Assembly (NCBI RefSeq): GCF_947487805.1
Contig: NZ_CANKXW010000006.1
Span: forward strand, 159,610 to 223,609
Direction: 5' to 3'
DNA from: an uncultured Tateyamaria sp.
GTDB taxonomy: Bacteria; Pseudomonadota; Alphaproteobacteria; Rhodobacterales; Rhodobacteraceae
DNA length: 64,000 nt
The notes under the pieces were generated by a model. That model was not told the DNA's origin and ran no database searches. It worked only from the letters and a program-made list of their open reading frames with translations. This document shows, in pieces, positions 54,964 through 63,188 of this stretch (position 1 is its first letter; each line of letters begins with the position of its first letter). The translations under genes and the position numbers were made by a program.

Positions 54964-55274
54964 CTCTTGCGCGCCATGGCCAGACCCACAAGCACACCCA
55001 GACCCAGCGCACCTGCCACAGCAAGGCCGGGATTGCGACGCACGGCATCGGCAGCTTGTGCCCCCGCAGACTGGGCGTGGTCCTGTACGCGTTCAGCAGT
55101 TTGCTGCACACGGGCCGCGCTGTCCCAGGCCACCTCCTTGACGGTTTCCTGGATCACCTCGGCTTCGTTGCGTGCCTTGTCGGCGAGGTCGGCGACCTTG
55201 GCCTTGGCCTGAGACAGCGTCGTGTCGTGGCCATTCTTCACAGCTTCGGGGCTCGATGTCGTTGTATTGGACAT
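54960..55274 (-). CDS. DUF883/ElaB-YqjD-like membrane-anchored stress protein
   Basis: A 104-residue protein with a long charged helix ([20 protein letters not shown]) and a C-terminal glycine-rich membrane span ([20 protein letters not shown]) ending in ARKS. This matches the ElaB/YqjD/DUF883 group, inner-membrane proteins that bind ribosomes in stationary phase in E. coli. Preceded by a perfect EcfG-type promoter. Its stop overlaps the convergent gene end by 4 bases. Confidence 0.88.
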   Translation of the reverse strand: MSNTTTSSPEAVKNGHDTTLSQAKAKVADLADKARNEAEVIQETVKEVAWDSAARVQQTAERVQDHAQSAGAQAADAVRRNPGLAVAGALGLGVLVGLAMARKS

Positions 55275-55307
55275 TGGATATCTCCTGTCTCGTTTCGTTG
55301 CTGGACC

Positions 55308-55332
55308 AACGCTGCCCGCGTCAAATTGTTCC
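55308..55332 (-). promoter_or_regulatory. EcfG-type promoter for the DUF883-like gene
   Basis: On the minus strand GGAAC-N16-CGTT (GGAAC at 55332-55328, CGTT at 55311-55308), 34 bases before the start codon. Consensus of the alphaproteobacterial general stress sigma factor encoded at 59015. Confidence 0.72.
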
Positions 55333-55343
55333 CAATCGATGCC

Positions 55344-55368
55344 GGAACATTCTCGGAAGCGTCGCGTT
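55344..55368 (+). promoter_or_regulatory. EcfG-type promoter for the DUF1328 gene
   Basis: GGAAC (55344-55348)-N16-CGTT (55365-55368), 31 bases before the DUF1328 start. Divergent to, and only 11 bases from, the promoter of the DUF883-like gene. Confidence 0.72.
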
Positions 55369-55399
55369 GAACCACCGAAGCCAAATGAAAGGAAGCCAC

Positions 55400-55567
55400 A
55401 TGTTAAGTTGGTCACTCTTGTTCTTGGCCGTTGCACTGATCGCCGCGATCTTTGGATTTGGCGGCATCGCCTCGGCCTCCGCAGGTGTTGCGCAGGTCCT
55501 GTTTGTCCTGTTCCTCATCCTGTTCGTGGTGACAGTCATCGCACGGCTGATCCGTGGACGGTCCTGA
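55400..55567 (+). CDS. DUF1328 (UPF0391) small membrane protein
   Basis: A 55-residue protein with two membrane helices ([20 protein letters not shown], then [20 protein letters not shown]) and the conserved [12 protein letters not shown] loop. A standard member of the DUF1328 family, often stress induced; the role is unknown. GGAAG upstream. Followed by a strong terminator. Confidence 0.92.
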   Translation: MLSWSLLFLAVALIAAIFGFGGIASASAGVAQVLFVLFLILFVVTVIARLIRGRS

Positions 55568-55587
55568 TGCGGAAGATAAAACCAATG

Positions 55588-55626
55588 TCGGCCGGACCCT
55601 GTGATGCAGGTTCCGGCCGATTTTTT
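55588..55626 (+). terminator. Rho-independent terminator after the DUF1328 gene
   Basis: Stem TCGGCCGGA / TCCGGCCGA with a run of six T directly after it. Confidence 0.88.
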
Positions 55627-55667
55627 GTGCCGTATGGCTGGTTGGCCAACATCATGGAGGGTCGCGG

Positions 55668-57329
55668 ATGACGGATCGCGCGGTGCGCAGTGGGGCGCAG
55701 TGTCTTGTTGATTGCCTGGTCAAGGCCGGTATCCGCACCGTTTTCGGCGTTCCGGGTGAGGAAACCACCGCCTTGATGGAGGCGATTACCGCGTCACCCA
55801 TCGACTTTGTCCTGTGCCGCAACGAACAGGGGGCCGCCTTCATGGCATCGGTGCACGGACGGTTGACCGGGCAGCCCGGCGTCTGCCTGTCGACGCTGGG
55901 CCCTGGGGCCACGAACCTGGTCACCGGGGTGGCGGATGCCCAGCTGGATCACGTGCCGCTGATCGCCATAACCGGGCAGGGCGCGCGAGATCGCCTTGGC
56001 CGGATGAGCCATCAGATGATCGATCTCGAAGCGCTCTTTGCCCCGATCACCAAGCTGAGCCGCACGATCCTGATGCCCGATGACATTCCCCCAAGTATTG
56101 CAGAAGCCATGCGGCTGGCGCTGGAGGGTCGACCGGGTGCCGTGCATCTGTGCCTGCCCGAGGACGTGGCCGGTGCGGAGACTGCGGCAGTGCCACTGCC
56201 CGTGCGCCAACCACCGCAGCTGCGCGCCGGGGCGGCAGACATCGCGGACGTGGCCGACCAGTTGGCAGCGGCCAAGCGGCCCGTTTTGATCGCCGGGGCA
56301 GGGGTGGTGCGCGCGGGTGCGGCGGATGCGCTGCGCCGCTTTGCCGAAGAGACCGGGATCCCGCTGGCCACGACCTTCATGGCCAAGGGGGTGTTGCCCG
56401 CGGATCATCCCAACACGTTGTTCACCGTAGGTCAGAGCGAGGAGGACTGGGTCGATCTGGCCCTGCGCGCTGCTGATCTGGTGGTGCTGGTGGGGTTTGA
56501 TGCGGTGGAATACCCGCCGCTGGCGCTGACGACGCAGGGCGAGGTCCCGGTCTGTGTGCTGGACGACACGACCCCCCGCGCCGATACCGGCCTGTCCATC
56601 GCCGCCGAAGCCATAGGGGATATCGCCCCGACCCTGACGGATCTGCACGCGCAGCTTGCAGGTCGCAAATGGGACGAAGGCCCGGCATTCGCCGCCGCGC
56701 GCGAAGGTATGCGTCGCGCCCTGTCACGCCGCCTGACCGAAGCGGACAAGGGCCCAATTGCTCCCGCCGACATCTGCCGTGTCATTACCGATGCGCTGCG
56801 TCCTGAGGACACGGTGTTGTCCGGGGTCGGCCTGCACAAACTGTGGATCGCGCGTCATGTCCAGCCGCGCCGCGCCGGGCAACTCATCGTGCCCAATGGG
56901 TTGGCCGGTATGGGTCTGGCCCTGCCCGGTGCTCTGGCCGCCGCGCGCCTGCAAGAGGAGGGCCGCGTGCTGGCCGTATGTGGCGACGGTGACGTGATGA
57001 TGAACGTGCAGGAGATGGAGACAATCACCCGCCTTGGCCTGCGCCTGACCGTGATGGTCTGGGTGGACGGCGGGCTGGGATTGATCGATGCGCATCAGGG
57101 CGCGGGCGGCCCCGATTTCCCCTTTGGCAATCCAGAATGGGACCGGCTGGCGCGGGCCTTTGGCTGGACACATGCGGCGGTGCAGGGGCTTGGGGATCTG
57201 CCCGATCTGCTGGCCGCGGCACAAGGCGCGGAGGGACCGACCCTTTTGTCCGTGCCGGTGGATTACGAGACGGTCGGGCACATGCCGGGCCGGGAAATTG
57301 TGCGACCGGGGAACAATGCGGCGGCCTGA
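55668..57329 (+). CDS. Acetolactate-synthase-like thiamine diphosphate enzyme
   Basis: A 553-residue TPP enzyme. GVPGEETTALMEAI near the start holds the activating Glu, GPGATNLVTGVADAQLDHVP follows, and GDGDVMMNVQEMETITRLGL (about residue 440) is the TPP motif. It belongs with acetolactate synthase large subunit or related carboligases/decarboxylases. No small regulatory subunit lies near, so it may not serve branched-chain amino acid synthesis. Its place inside a stress cluster is notable. Confidence 0.9.
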   Translation: MTDRAVRSGAQCLVDCLVKAGIRTVFGVPGEETTALMEAITASPIDFVLCRNEQGAAFMASVHGRLTGQPGVCLSTLGPGATNLVTGVADAQLDHVPLIAITGQGARDRLGRMSHQMIDLEALFAPITKLSRTILMPDDIPPSIAEAMRLALEGRPGAVHLCLPEDVAGAETAAVPLPVRQPPQLRAGAADIADVADQLAAAKRPVLIAGAGVVRAGAADALRRFAEETGIPLATTFMAKGVLPADHPNTLFTVGQSEEDWVDLALRAADLVVLVGFDAVEYPPLALTTQGEVPVCVLDDTTPRADTGLSIAAEAIGDIAPTLTDLHAQLAGRKWDEGPAFAAAREGMRRALSRRLTEADKGPIAPADICRVITDALRPEDTVLSGVGLHKLWIARHVQPRRAGQLIVPNGLAGMGLALPGALAAARLQEEGRVLAVCGDGDVMMNVQEMETITRLGLRLTVMVWVDGGLGLIDAHQGAGGPDFPFGNPEWDRLARAFGWTHAAVQGLGDLPDLLAAAQGAEGPTLLSVPVDYETVGHMPGREIVRPGNNAAA

Positions 57330-57335
57330 CGGGTT
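57310..57335 (+). promoter_or_regulatory. Possible EcfG-type promoter for dps
   Basis: GGAAC-N17-GGTT across the end of the upstream gene, 38 bases before the dps ATG. The -10 element differs at one base from CGTT, so this is weaker than the other matches. Confidence 0.4.
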
Positions 57336-57372
57336 TCCCCTCCAACCGCAACAGACAGAAAGGAAATGTCTC

Positions 57373-57873
57373 ATGTCGAACGCTCTGAACGTTGTTCCCA
57401 GCGAAGATTCCGTCTCCACCGGTGTTCGCGACACCGAAGCGATGGCCGAAGGTCTGGCTGACATGCTTGCCGACACCTACCGCCTGGTGTTCAAGTCCCA
57501 CGCCTATCACTGGAACGTCGAAGGGCCGCTGTTCTACTCGGTTCACAACCTGACCGAAGGCCATTACGAAAACATGTTCAAGGCCGCCGATGAACTGGCG
57601 GAGCGCATCCGTGCGCTGGGTCACCTGGCGCCGACGGCAATGGCCGACATCGTGGGCCGCTCCAGCATCGAGGACAAAAGCGGCGCGCTGACAACCGAAG
57701 ACATGGTGGCCGATCTGGCCAAGGATCACGAACGCCTGGCCCACCGCTTTCACGCGCTGATCGAGATGGCGGAAAAGCGCAAGGACCCCGTCACCGAAGA
57801 CATGGCAACAGAACGGAGCGCATTTCACGAGAAAGCAGCGTGGATGCTGCGCGCGCTGGTCAAGACCAGCTGA
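57373..57873 (+). CDS. dps: Dps-family ferritin-like protein
   Basis: A 166-residue mini-ferritin that stores iron and shields DNA under starvation or oxidation. YRLVFKSHAYHWNVEGPLFY and HNLTEGHYENMFKAADELAE hold the intersubunit ferroxidase ligands (His, Asp/Glu). Start ATG 57373 with AAAGGAAA upstream. Followed by a strong terminator and convergent to phyR. Confidence 0.95.
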   Translation: MSNALNVVPSEDSVSTGVRDTEAMAEGLADMLADTYRLVFKSHAYHWNVEGPLFYSVHNLTEGHYENMFKAADELAERIRALGHLAPTAMADIVGRSSIEDKSGALTTEDMVADLAKDHERLAHRFHALIEMAEKRKDPVTEDMATERSAFHEKAAWMLRALVKTS

Positions 57874-57902
57874 GGATTTAACAAGTACTTGGGTAAAAAG
57901 TG

Positions 57903-57936
57903 GCCCCGCGTCTGGTATCAGGCGCGGGGCTTTTTG
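57903..57936 (+). terminator. Terminator between dps and phyR
   Basis: GCCCCGCG / CGCGGGGC stem with an 11-base loop and TTTTTG after it. Ends dps on the plus strand. Confidence 0.85.
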
Positions 57937-57938
57937 TT

Positions 57939-58748
57939 TCAGGCCTTGAGAACTGCCGAGGACGCAAAGAACATCGCCTGACTGACCGCAGAGCGCACCT
58001 GATCTTCGGTATAGGGCTTGGAGATCAGGAACGCTGGCTCGGGACCCTCGCCTGTCAAAAGACGTTCGGGGAAGGCAGTGATAAAGATCACGGGGATGTC
58101 GCCTGCCTTTTCGGTGATGCGGTTTACGGCATCGATACCGCTGGAGCCGTCCGCCAGCTGGATGTCGGACAGGATCAGATCGGGACGTTCGGTGTCAAAG
58201 AGCCTCAGCGCCGCCGCTTCGGTGCGGGCCACGCCGGTGACGCGGTGACCCATCTCGGTTGCGATATGTTCGAGATCGACGGCGATGATCGCCTCGTCCT
58301 CGATGATCATGACGCTGCCGCTGACCGATTTGGCCATTTCCTCATAGGCGATGTTCAGCAAGGCATCGATGTCCTCGGGCGAACGTCCCATGATCTCGGC
58401 CACATCTTGTGCGCTGAACTCCTCGAGCGTGCGCAGCAGAAGAACCTCGCGCGTGTCATCGGTCAGAGCGGCCAGATGACGCTGCGCCTGACCGGTTGCT
58501 CCGTCTTCGCTTGCCTCGAATGTGGCACCGCTCGTGGACCAGATGGAGTGAAACACCTTGAACAGTGCGACCTTGGGCGCGCTGTCCAGCGAGAACTGGT
58601 CGGGTTCGACCAGAATCGCCTCCAGCGTCGTGGCCGCATAGGCATCGCCACGGTCCTGACTTCCGGTCAAAGCACGCGCATACCTTCGCAGATAAGGCAG
58701 GTTCGCCCCGATCTTGTCCGCCAAAGTCGTTTCATTTGTTTGCGACAT
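57939..58748 (-). CDS. phyR: PhyR, anti-anti-sigma response regulator
   Basis: A 269-residue key switch of the general stress response. The N-terminal half mimics an ECF sigma factor (LPYLRRYARALTGSQDRGDA, LLLRTLEEFSAQDVAEIMGR). The C-terminal receiver has VMIIEDEAIIAVDLEHIA, phospho-acceptor LILSDIQLADG and VIFITAFPERLL. When phosphorylated, PhyR captures NepR and frees EcfG. Divergent from nepR-ecfG, with GGAAC boxes between. Confidence 0.97.
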   Translation of the reverse strand: MSQTNETTLADKIGANLPYLRRYARALTGSQDRGDAYAATTLEAILVEPDQFSLDSAPKVALFKVFHSIWSTSGATFEASEDGATGQAQRHLAALTDDTREVLLLRTLEEFSAQDVAEIMGRSPEDIDALLNIAYEEMAKSVSGSVMIIEDEAIIAVDLEHIATEMGHRVTGVARTEAAALRLFDTERPDLILSDIQLADGSSGIDAVNRITEKAGDIPVIFITAFPERLLTGEGPEPAFLISKPYTEDQVRSAVSQAMFFASSAVLKA

Positions 58749-58783
58749 CCCCTGTCACTCCCGTATTTTTTTCACCAATCTGT

Positions 58784-58815
58784 GGAACCAATGCGCATCG
58801 AGATCATTTAGTTCC
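58784..58815. promoter_or_regulatory. Inverted pair of GGAAC boxes, phyR-nepR gap
   Basis: GGAAC at 58784-58788 and, inverted, GTTCC at 58811-58815. Each is followed at 16 or 17 bases by CATT, one base from the EcfG -10 CGTT. The gap therefore may hold two overlapping, divergent stress promoters for phyR and nepR. Confidence 0.45.
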
Positions 58816-58851
58816 GTAGTGCATGCAAATTTTACAGTGGCAGGTAGATAA

Positions 58852-59025
58852 ATGAGCCGACCGGATCGAACATCAAGAGTCTCCAAAGAGATCGACGAGA
58901 ATCTCAAGCGGGCCTACGAAGATGTCGCCAACCAGGAGTTGCCGACGCGCTTCACCGACCTTTTGGAACAGCTGCGGGAAAAAGACGCCGCTGGATCGAA
59001 AAAGGACGGTGCCAATGACAACTGA
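58852..59025 (+). CDS. nepR: NepR, anti-sigma factor
   Basis: A 57-residue protein (MSRPDRTSRVSKEIDENLKR...). The core helices IDENLKRAYEDVANQELPTR and FTDLLEQLREKD match the NepR signature. It holds EcfG inactive until PhyR takes it away. It ends 11 bases inside ecfG, so anti-sigma and sigma are made in step. Confidence 0.93.
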   Translation: MSRPDRTSRVSKEIDENLKRAYEDVANQELPTRFTDLLEQLREKDAAGSKKDGANDN

Positions 59026-59566
59026 TCCCAAAGAGGAAATTGTCACACATCTGGGCGCGATGCGCGCCTTTGCCATGAGCCTGACGCGCAATTCGGCGCT
59101 GGCCGATGACATCGTGCAGGACGCGCTGGTCAAGGCGTGGACCAATATCGGATCCTTTCAGGCCGGGACAAACATGCGGGCGTGGCTCTTCACCATCCTG
59201 CGCAACACTTATTATTCGCACCACCGCAAGCGCAAACGCGAGGTCGAGGACACCGAGGGCGAGCTGTCCGCAGGTCTGGCGCAAAAGCCCGATCACGACG
59301 GGCGTTTGCAGATGCGCGATTTCAACGCGGCCTTTGGACTGTTGCCCGAAGAACAGCGCGAGGCATTGGTGCTGGTGGGGGCTGGCGGCTTTTCCTACGA
59401 AGAAGCGGCAGAAACCTGCGGCGTCGCCGTCGGCACGATCAAGAGCCGGGTCAACCGTGGCCGCGCAAAGCTGGTCGAATTGATGGATATTTCCGACGAT
59501 GAAGCCATGGAAGCAACAGAGGCAGTGACGCAGGGCATCGTCACCATGAACCAGAGTATTGCGTAA
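59015..59566 (+). CDS. ecfG: EcfG-type general stress sigma factor
   Basis: A 183-residue ECF sigma factor. Region 2: LADDIVQDALVKAWTNIGSF and MRAWLFTILRNTYYSHHRKR. Region 4: LPEEQREALVLVGAGGFSYE and AVGTIKSRVNRGRAKL. It directs RNA polymerase to GGAAC-N16/17-CGTT promoters, of which clear copies stand nearby. Start ATG 59015, overlapping nepR. The stop shares a base with the kinase start (TAATG). Confidence 0.95.
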   Translation: MTTDPKEEIVTHLGAMRAFAMSLTRNSALADDIVQDALVKAWTNIGSFQAGTNMRAWLFTILRNTYYSHHRKRKREVEDTEGELSAGLAQKPDHDGRLQMRDFNAAFGLLPEEQREALVLVGAGGFSYEEAAETCGVAVGTIKSRVNRGRAKLVELMDISDDEAMEATEAVTQGIVTMNQSIA

Positions 59567-61302
59567 TGACCGGGCCGCCCCTTGGCAGTTTGCGGGTCCG
59601 CCTGTTGCTGTTGATGCTGCTGGCCCTGTTCCCCTTGGGCCTGATCGCCATGTGGCAGACGTTTCGCGTGGTCGAGGAAACGCGCACGATCACACAACAG
59701 ATGATGCTCGACACCACGGCGGCAGCGGCTGTTGACCAGCGCGGGCTGATCCAGCGCGTCGTGGGGGCGGGCTTTGGTCTGGGGGCCATGGCGCGAGTTG
59801 CAGATACGGATACCTGCCGTTCGGCAATGGCGGATTTCCTGAAATCCGACGACACGATTGCCTTTGCCGGGTACATTCCCCGCTCGGGCATTATGTCGTG
59901 CAGCAGCAGCGGCGACGCGGTGGTCGATTTTTCTGACTATCCGAACTTTACCGAAGCGATCGAACGGGACGCCATTTTCGTCGAGGTGAACAATTCCGGC
60001 GCAGTCAGTGGAACGCCTGTGATCATCGTGAACGTTCCCGTTCGCGATGATGGCGCGTTTGAGGGGTTTGTGTCCCTGTCTATGCCGCAGGACGCCCTGC
60101 GCGGGACCATCGCTCACGACGTCGAAGGGCTGTCGCTGGTTGCGATCAGCACATCCGGCGTGGCGTTCGACATCTCTGGTCTGGACGGCGACGCCGCCGA
60201 CCACCTGCCACGCGACGTCGCACCCGAAGACATGTTTGCACGGGCAGGAACAACGTTCTCCGGGTTCTCCAAATCAGATGCTCCGCGGATCTTTTCCGTC
60301 ACGTCCGCGGTCGAAGACAGCTATGTTGTCGTCGGAAGCTGGCCCAATACCGGGATCTTTGAACGCGCCTTGTGGGTGCAGGCCGCGTTGCCTGCGCTTT
60401 TCGCGGTCATCATGTGGGCCGCCAGTATGCTTGTGGCCTATTTCGGGCTCGATCGCCTTGTGCTGCGCCATCTCAAGGCGTTGCGCTCCGCCATGCGCCA
60501 GTTCGCACTGGGCGAACGAAATACCGAGGGGCTTGTCCTCGAAGACGCGCCAAACGAATTCGAGGATGCACAACGCGCATTCAACCGGATGACGTTGCTG
60601 ATCACCGAGGCCGAAGCGCGTCAGCTCACCGACCTGCATGACAAGGAAGTCCTGCTGCGCGAGGTGCATCACCGGGTGAAGAACAACCTGCAAATGATCG
60701 CCTCGATCATGAACCTGCAATCCCGGACAGCCCGCAGTGCCGAAACCCGCGAGATGCTGGGCGGGCTGCAACGCCGGGTGCGCGGCCTCGCCACGCTGCA
60801 CCGGTCGCTCTATGCGCATACCGACACGTCCCAAGTCGATGCCCGCGAATTGCTGGACGCCGTGGTGGCGGAATCCTCGGCGATCCTGCCCGGCAAGACG
60901 CTCGAGATACGCAAGGATCTCGCGTCTTTCCTGCTCTATCCCGACCAGGCGGTGCCGCTTTCCATGTGGGCCGCCGAGGCGCTGACAAATGCCGTCAAAT
61001 ATGTCGGGCGCAATGGGGACGAGACACCGTATATCAAGGTGACTGCAACACATGACGGGGCAGGGACCGCAACACTGAGCATTGAAAACAGCACCGGCAC
61101 GCCACTGATCGATCCGATAGACGACGAGGTGGAAAGCACCGGGCTGGGCACCAAGCTTATGATCGCATTCTGTCGCCAGCTCGAAGGCGAGGCAGAGACC
61201 ACCGACGCCGATGGCGCGTTTGCCCTGCGCTTGCGGTTCAGCATTCAGGGTTTTGCCGATGATGCGGCAACCGAAAGGCAGGGTGCACATGAGCCGGCCT
61301 GA
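59566..61302 (+). CDS. Membrane sensor histidine kinase (HWE/HisKA_2 type)
   Basis: A 578-residue kinase. A first membrane helix (LLLLMLLALFPLGLIAMW), about 230 periplasmic residues, a second helix (near residues 270-292), a HAMP-like linker, and the phospho-His box EVHHRVKNN at 366-374, typical of PhyR kinases. The ATPase domain follows (WAAEALTNAVKYVGRNGDE). Coupled to ecfG, so it is likely the kinase that phosphorylates PhyR. The unknown periplasmic part should sense the signal. Confidence 0.92.
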   Translation: MTGPPLGSLRVRLLLLMLLALFPLGLIAMWQTFRVVEETRTITQQMMLDTTAAAAVDQRGLIQRVVGAGFGLGAMARVADTDTCRSAMADFLKSDDTIAFAGYIPRSGIMSCSSSGDAVVDFSDYPNFTEAIERDAIFVEVNNSGAVSGTPVIIVNVPVRDDGAFEGFVSLSMPQDALRGTIAHDVEGLSLVAISTSGVAFDISGLDGDAADHLPRDVAPEDMFARAGTTFSGFSKSDAPRIFSVTSAVEDSYVVVGSWPNTGIFERALWVQAALPALFAVIMWAASMLVAYFGLDRLVLRHLKALRSAMRQFALGERNTEGLVLEDAPNEFEDAQRAFNRMTLLITEAEARQLTDLHDKEVLLREVHHRVKNNLQMIASIMNLQSRTARSAETREMLGGLQRRVRGLATLHRSLYAHTDTSQVDARELLDAVVAESSAILPGKTLEIRKDLASFLLYPDQAVPLSMWAAEALTNAVKYVGRNGDETPYIKVTATHDGAGTATLSIENSTGTPLIDPIDDEVESTGLGTKLMIAFCRQLEGEAETTDADGAFALRLRFSIQGFADDAATERQGAHEPA

Positions 61303-62770
61303 TTTCGAAGTCTTTGTTGCCGCCAACGAGGCCTTTGCCGCATTCGAGCAGGCCGTGCTTGAGGCGAAAACATCGGTGATCGGCGGCTTTCGCATCTTTG
61401 ACATGCGCACGCGCCTGGTCAGCGATGCGGCCCGCGCCATCGGCGACACCTGGTTTGACCTGCTGGACCACGTGTTGCGCCGCGGCGTGACACTGGATCT
61501 GACGATCAGCGACTTTGATCCGGTCTATGCCACCGCCTTGCATCGCAAGACGTGGTCGACGCTCAAGATCGCCGCCGCTCTGGTCGAGGTTTCGGGGGTG
61601 CCGCAGGATCATGTCAAGGTACGACCCGCGCTGCATCCTGCAACACCCGGTGCCTTGCCATGGCTGGCCTTCCTGCCGGAAAGCCTGCGCCGTGCACAGG
61701 CCGCCCGCGCCGGTTTGAAACCCGCCGCGCGCATCGAAGCGCCTGGTCTCGACCAGCGCTTGCCCGCGCTGCACACCGTGACCCATCACCAGAAGCTGGC
61801 CGTGATCGATGACGACACGCTTTATATCGGCGGTCTTGACCTGAACGACCGCCGGTTTGACACGCCCGACCATGACCGTCCCGCGCACCAGACATGGTCC
61901 GACGTGCAGGTGATCCTGCGCAACGATCCTGCCGTGGCCGAGGCCAAGGCGCATTTGCAATGCTTTGACGACGTGGTGCATCGACGGGCAACGCCGCCGC
62001 CGATGACACACGTGCACCGCACCCTGTCGGCTGACCGGCGGCTCAAGCTGCCGTTCCTGTCACCCCGGACGCTGGTGTCGGAACTGGAGCAAGCGCATCT
62101 GGACGCCATCCACCGCGCGCGGCACCTTCTCTATATCGAGACGCAGTTCATGCGCTCCCGCCCCGTCGCCGAGGCGATGGCCAAGGCGGCAGAAGCGCGC
62201 CCGGACCTGTCCCTGATCATGATCCTGCCCGCCGTTCCCGAAGAGGCGGCCTTTGACCCCGAGGACGAGATCGGGCTCGAGACCCGCTATGGTCTTGCGC
62301 TGGAACAGGACATGCTGGGCATCCTTCGCGCGGCGTTTGGCGCGCGCGCCACGATCGCCACACCTGTCCGTCCTGTAATGGCCGCCCGCGACAGCCGCGG
62401 CACGCGGGCCGGTTCACCCCTGATATACGTGCACAACAAGGTACTGGTGCAGGACACAGAATTCGCGCTGGTGGGCTCTGCCAATCTGAACGGCCGGTCA
62501 TTGCGCTGGGATACCGAGGCCGGGGTGGCCATCACCGACGGGGCCCGCATCGACACGCTCCGCACGGCACTGTACCGCCATTGGTGGCGCAAGGACCTGA
62601 CGGGTGATTGGGCAGATCCAAGCCGGATGCAGGCCCTCTGGCAGGCCGAAATTGCGCGCAACGACAAGCGCCGCCCCGAGACGCGCGCGGGCTTCCTCGT
62701 GTCTCACGATCTGAGCATCCACGCCGAGTTTGCCCAGCGACTGCCCCTCGTCACCGACGACATGGTCTGA
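61289..62770 (+). CDS. Phospholipase D-like protein
   Basis: A 493-residue enzyme with two HKD motifs: HQKLAVIDDDTLYIGGLDLN (H167, K169, D174) and HNKVLVQDTEFALVGSANLN (H382, K384). It has no signal peptide, so it is cytoplasmic or membrane-associated. It acts on phosphodiester bonds, perhaps as a phospholipase or phosphatidyltransferase. Overlaps the kinase gene by 14 bases, making it the fourth gene of the nepR-ecfG-kinase operon. Confidence 0.92.
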   Translation: MSRPDFEVFVAANEAFAAFEQAVLEAKTSVIGGFRIFDMRTRLVSDAARAIGDTWFDLLDHVLRRGVTLDLTISDFDPVYATALHRKTWSTLKIAAALVEVSGVPQDHVKVRPALHPATPGALPWLAFLPESLRRAQAARAGLKPAARIEAPGLDQRLPALHTVTHHQKLAVIDDDTLYIGGLDLNDRRFDTPDHDRPAHQTWSDVQVILRNDPAVAEAKAHLQCFDDVVHRRATPPPMTHVHRTLSADRRLKLPFLSPRTLVSELEQAHLDAIHRARHLLYIETQFMRSRPVAEAMAKAAEARPDLSLIMILPAVPEEAAFDPEDEIGLETRYGLALEQDMLGILRAAFGARATIATPVRPVMAARDSRGTRAGSPLIYVHNKVLVQDTEFALVGSANLNGRSLRWDTEAGVAITDGARIDTLRTALYRHWWRKDLTGDWADPSRMQALWQAEIARNDKRRPETRAGFLVSHDLSIHAEFAQRLPLVTDDMV

Positions 62771-62779
62771 AACCATCGC

Positions 62780-62804
62780 GGAACATTGCGGCCACCCTGG
62801 CGTT
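62780..62804 (+). promoter_or_regulatory. EcfG-type promoter for the csbD gene
   Basis: GGAAC (62780-62784)-N16-CGTT (62801-62804), 34 bases before the csbD start. A perfect match to the stress-sigma consensus. Confidence 0.75.
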
Positions 62805-62838
62805 ATCCCTTCAGACGCAACCTGAAAGGAGACACGTG

Positions 62839-63036
62839 ATGGACAAGGACCGCATGATCGGCAAATGGACCGAAATCAAAGGCCATCTGCAAGAGGCCTA
62901 TGGTGATCTGACCGACGATGAAATCGAACAGGCCAAAGGCGACCGCAACCAGCTCGAAGGCGTGATGCAGCAAAAGCTGGGCAAGACCAAAGACGAGGCG
63001 CGCGCCGCCGTGGATCAGATCCTCAACAAGGTGTAA
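62839..63036 (+). CDS. CsbD-family stress protein
   Basis: A 65-residue hydrophilic protein: DRMIGKWTEIKGHLQEAYGD, LTDDEIEQAKGDRNQLEGVM. The CsbD family is small, highly expressed and stress induced; the function is unknown. Perfect EcfG-type promoter upstream, AAAGGAGA before the ATG, terminator after it. Confidence 0.93.
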   Translation: MDKDRMIGKWTEIKGHLQEAYGDLTDDEIEQAKGDRNQLEGVMQQKLGKTKDEARAAVDQILNKV

Positions 63037-63062
63037 CGCCAGTTGCACGGAAAAACGAAAAG

Positions 63063-63092
63063 ACGCGGGCCATGGATCGGTCCGCGTTTTTT
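63063..63092 (+). terminator. Terminator after csbD
   Basis: ACGCGGGCC / GGTCCGCGT stem followed by six T (63087-63092). Confidence 0.8.
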
Positions 63093-63188
63093 GTGCGCGA
63101 TAATCAGAGTTATGTAAATTATCAACGGCGATGTTTCGCCCATCAGGCAATCTCCGGGAAACAAAGGCCGGTCTGGCGCGTTGTCCCC

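Noticed and set aside
63157..63182. Firm EcfG promoter for exoD
   Set aside because: The -35 is GGAAA instead of GGAAC, so it is only mentioned as a near-match.
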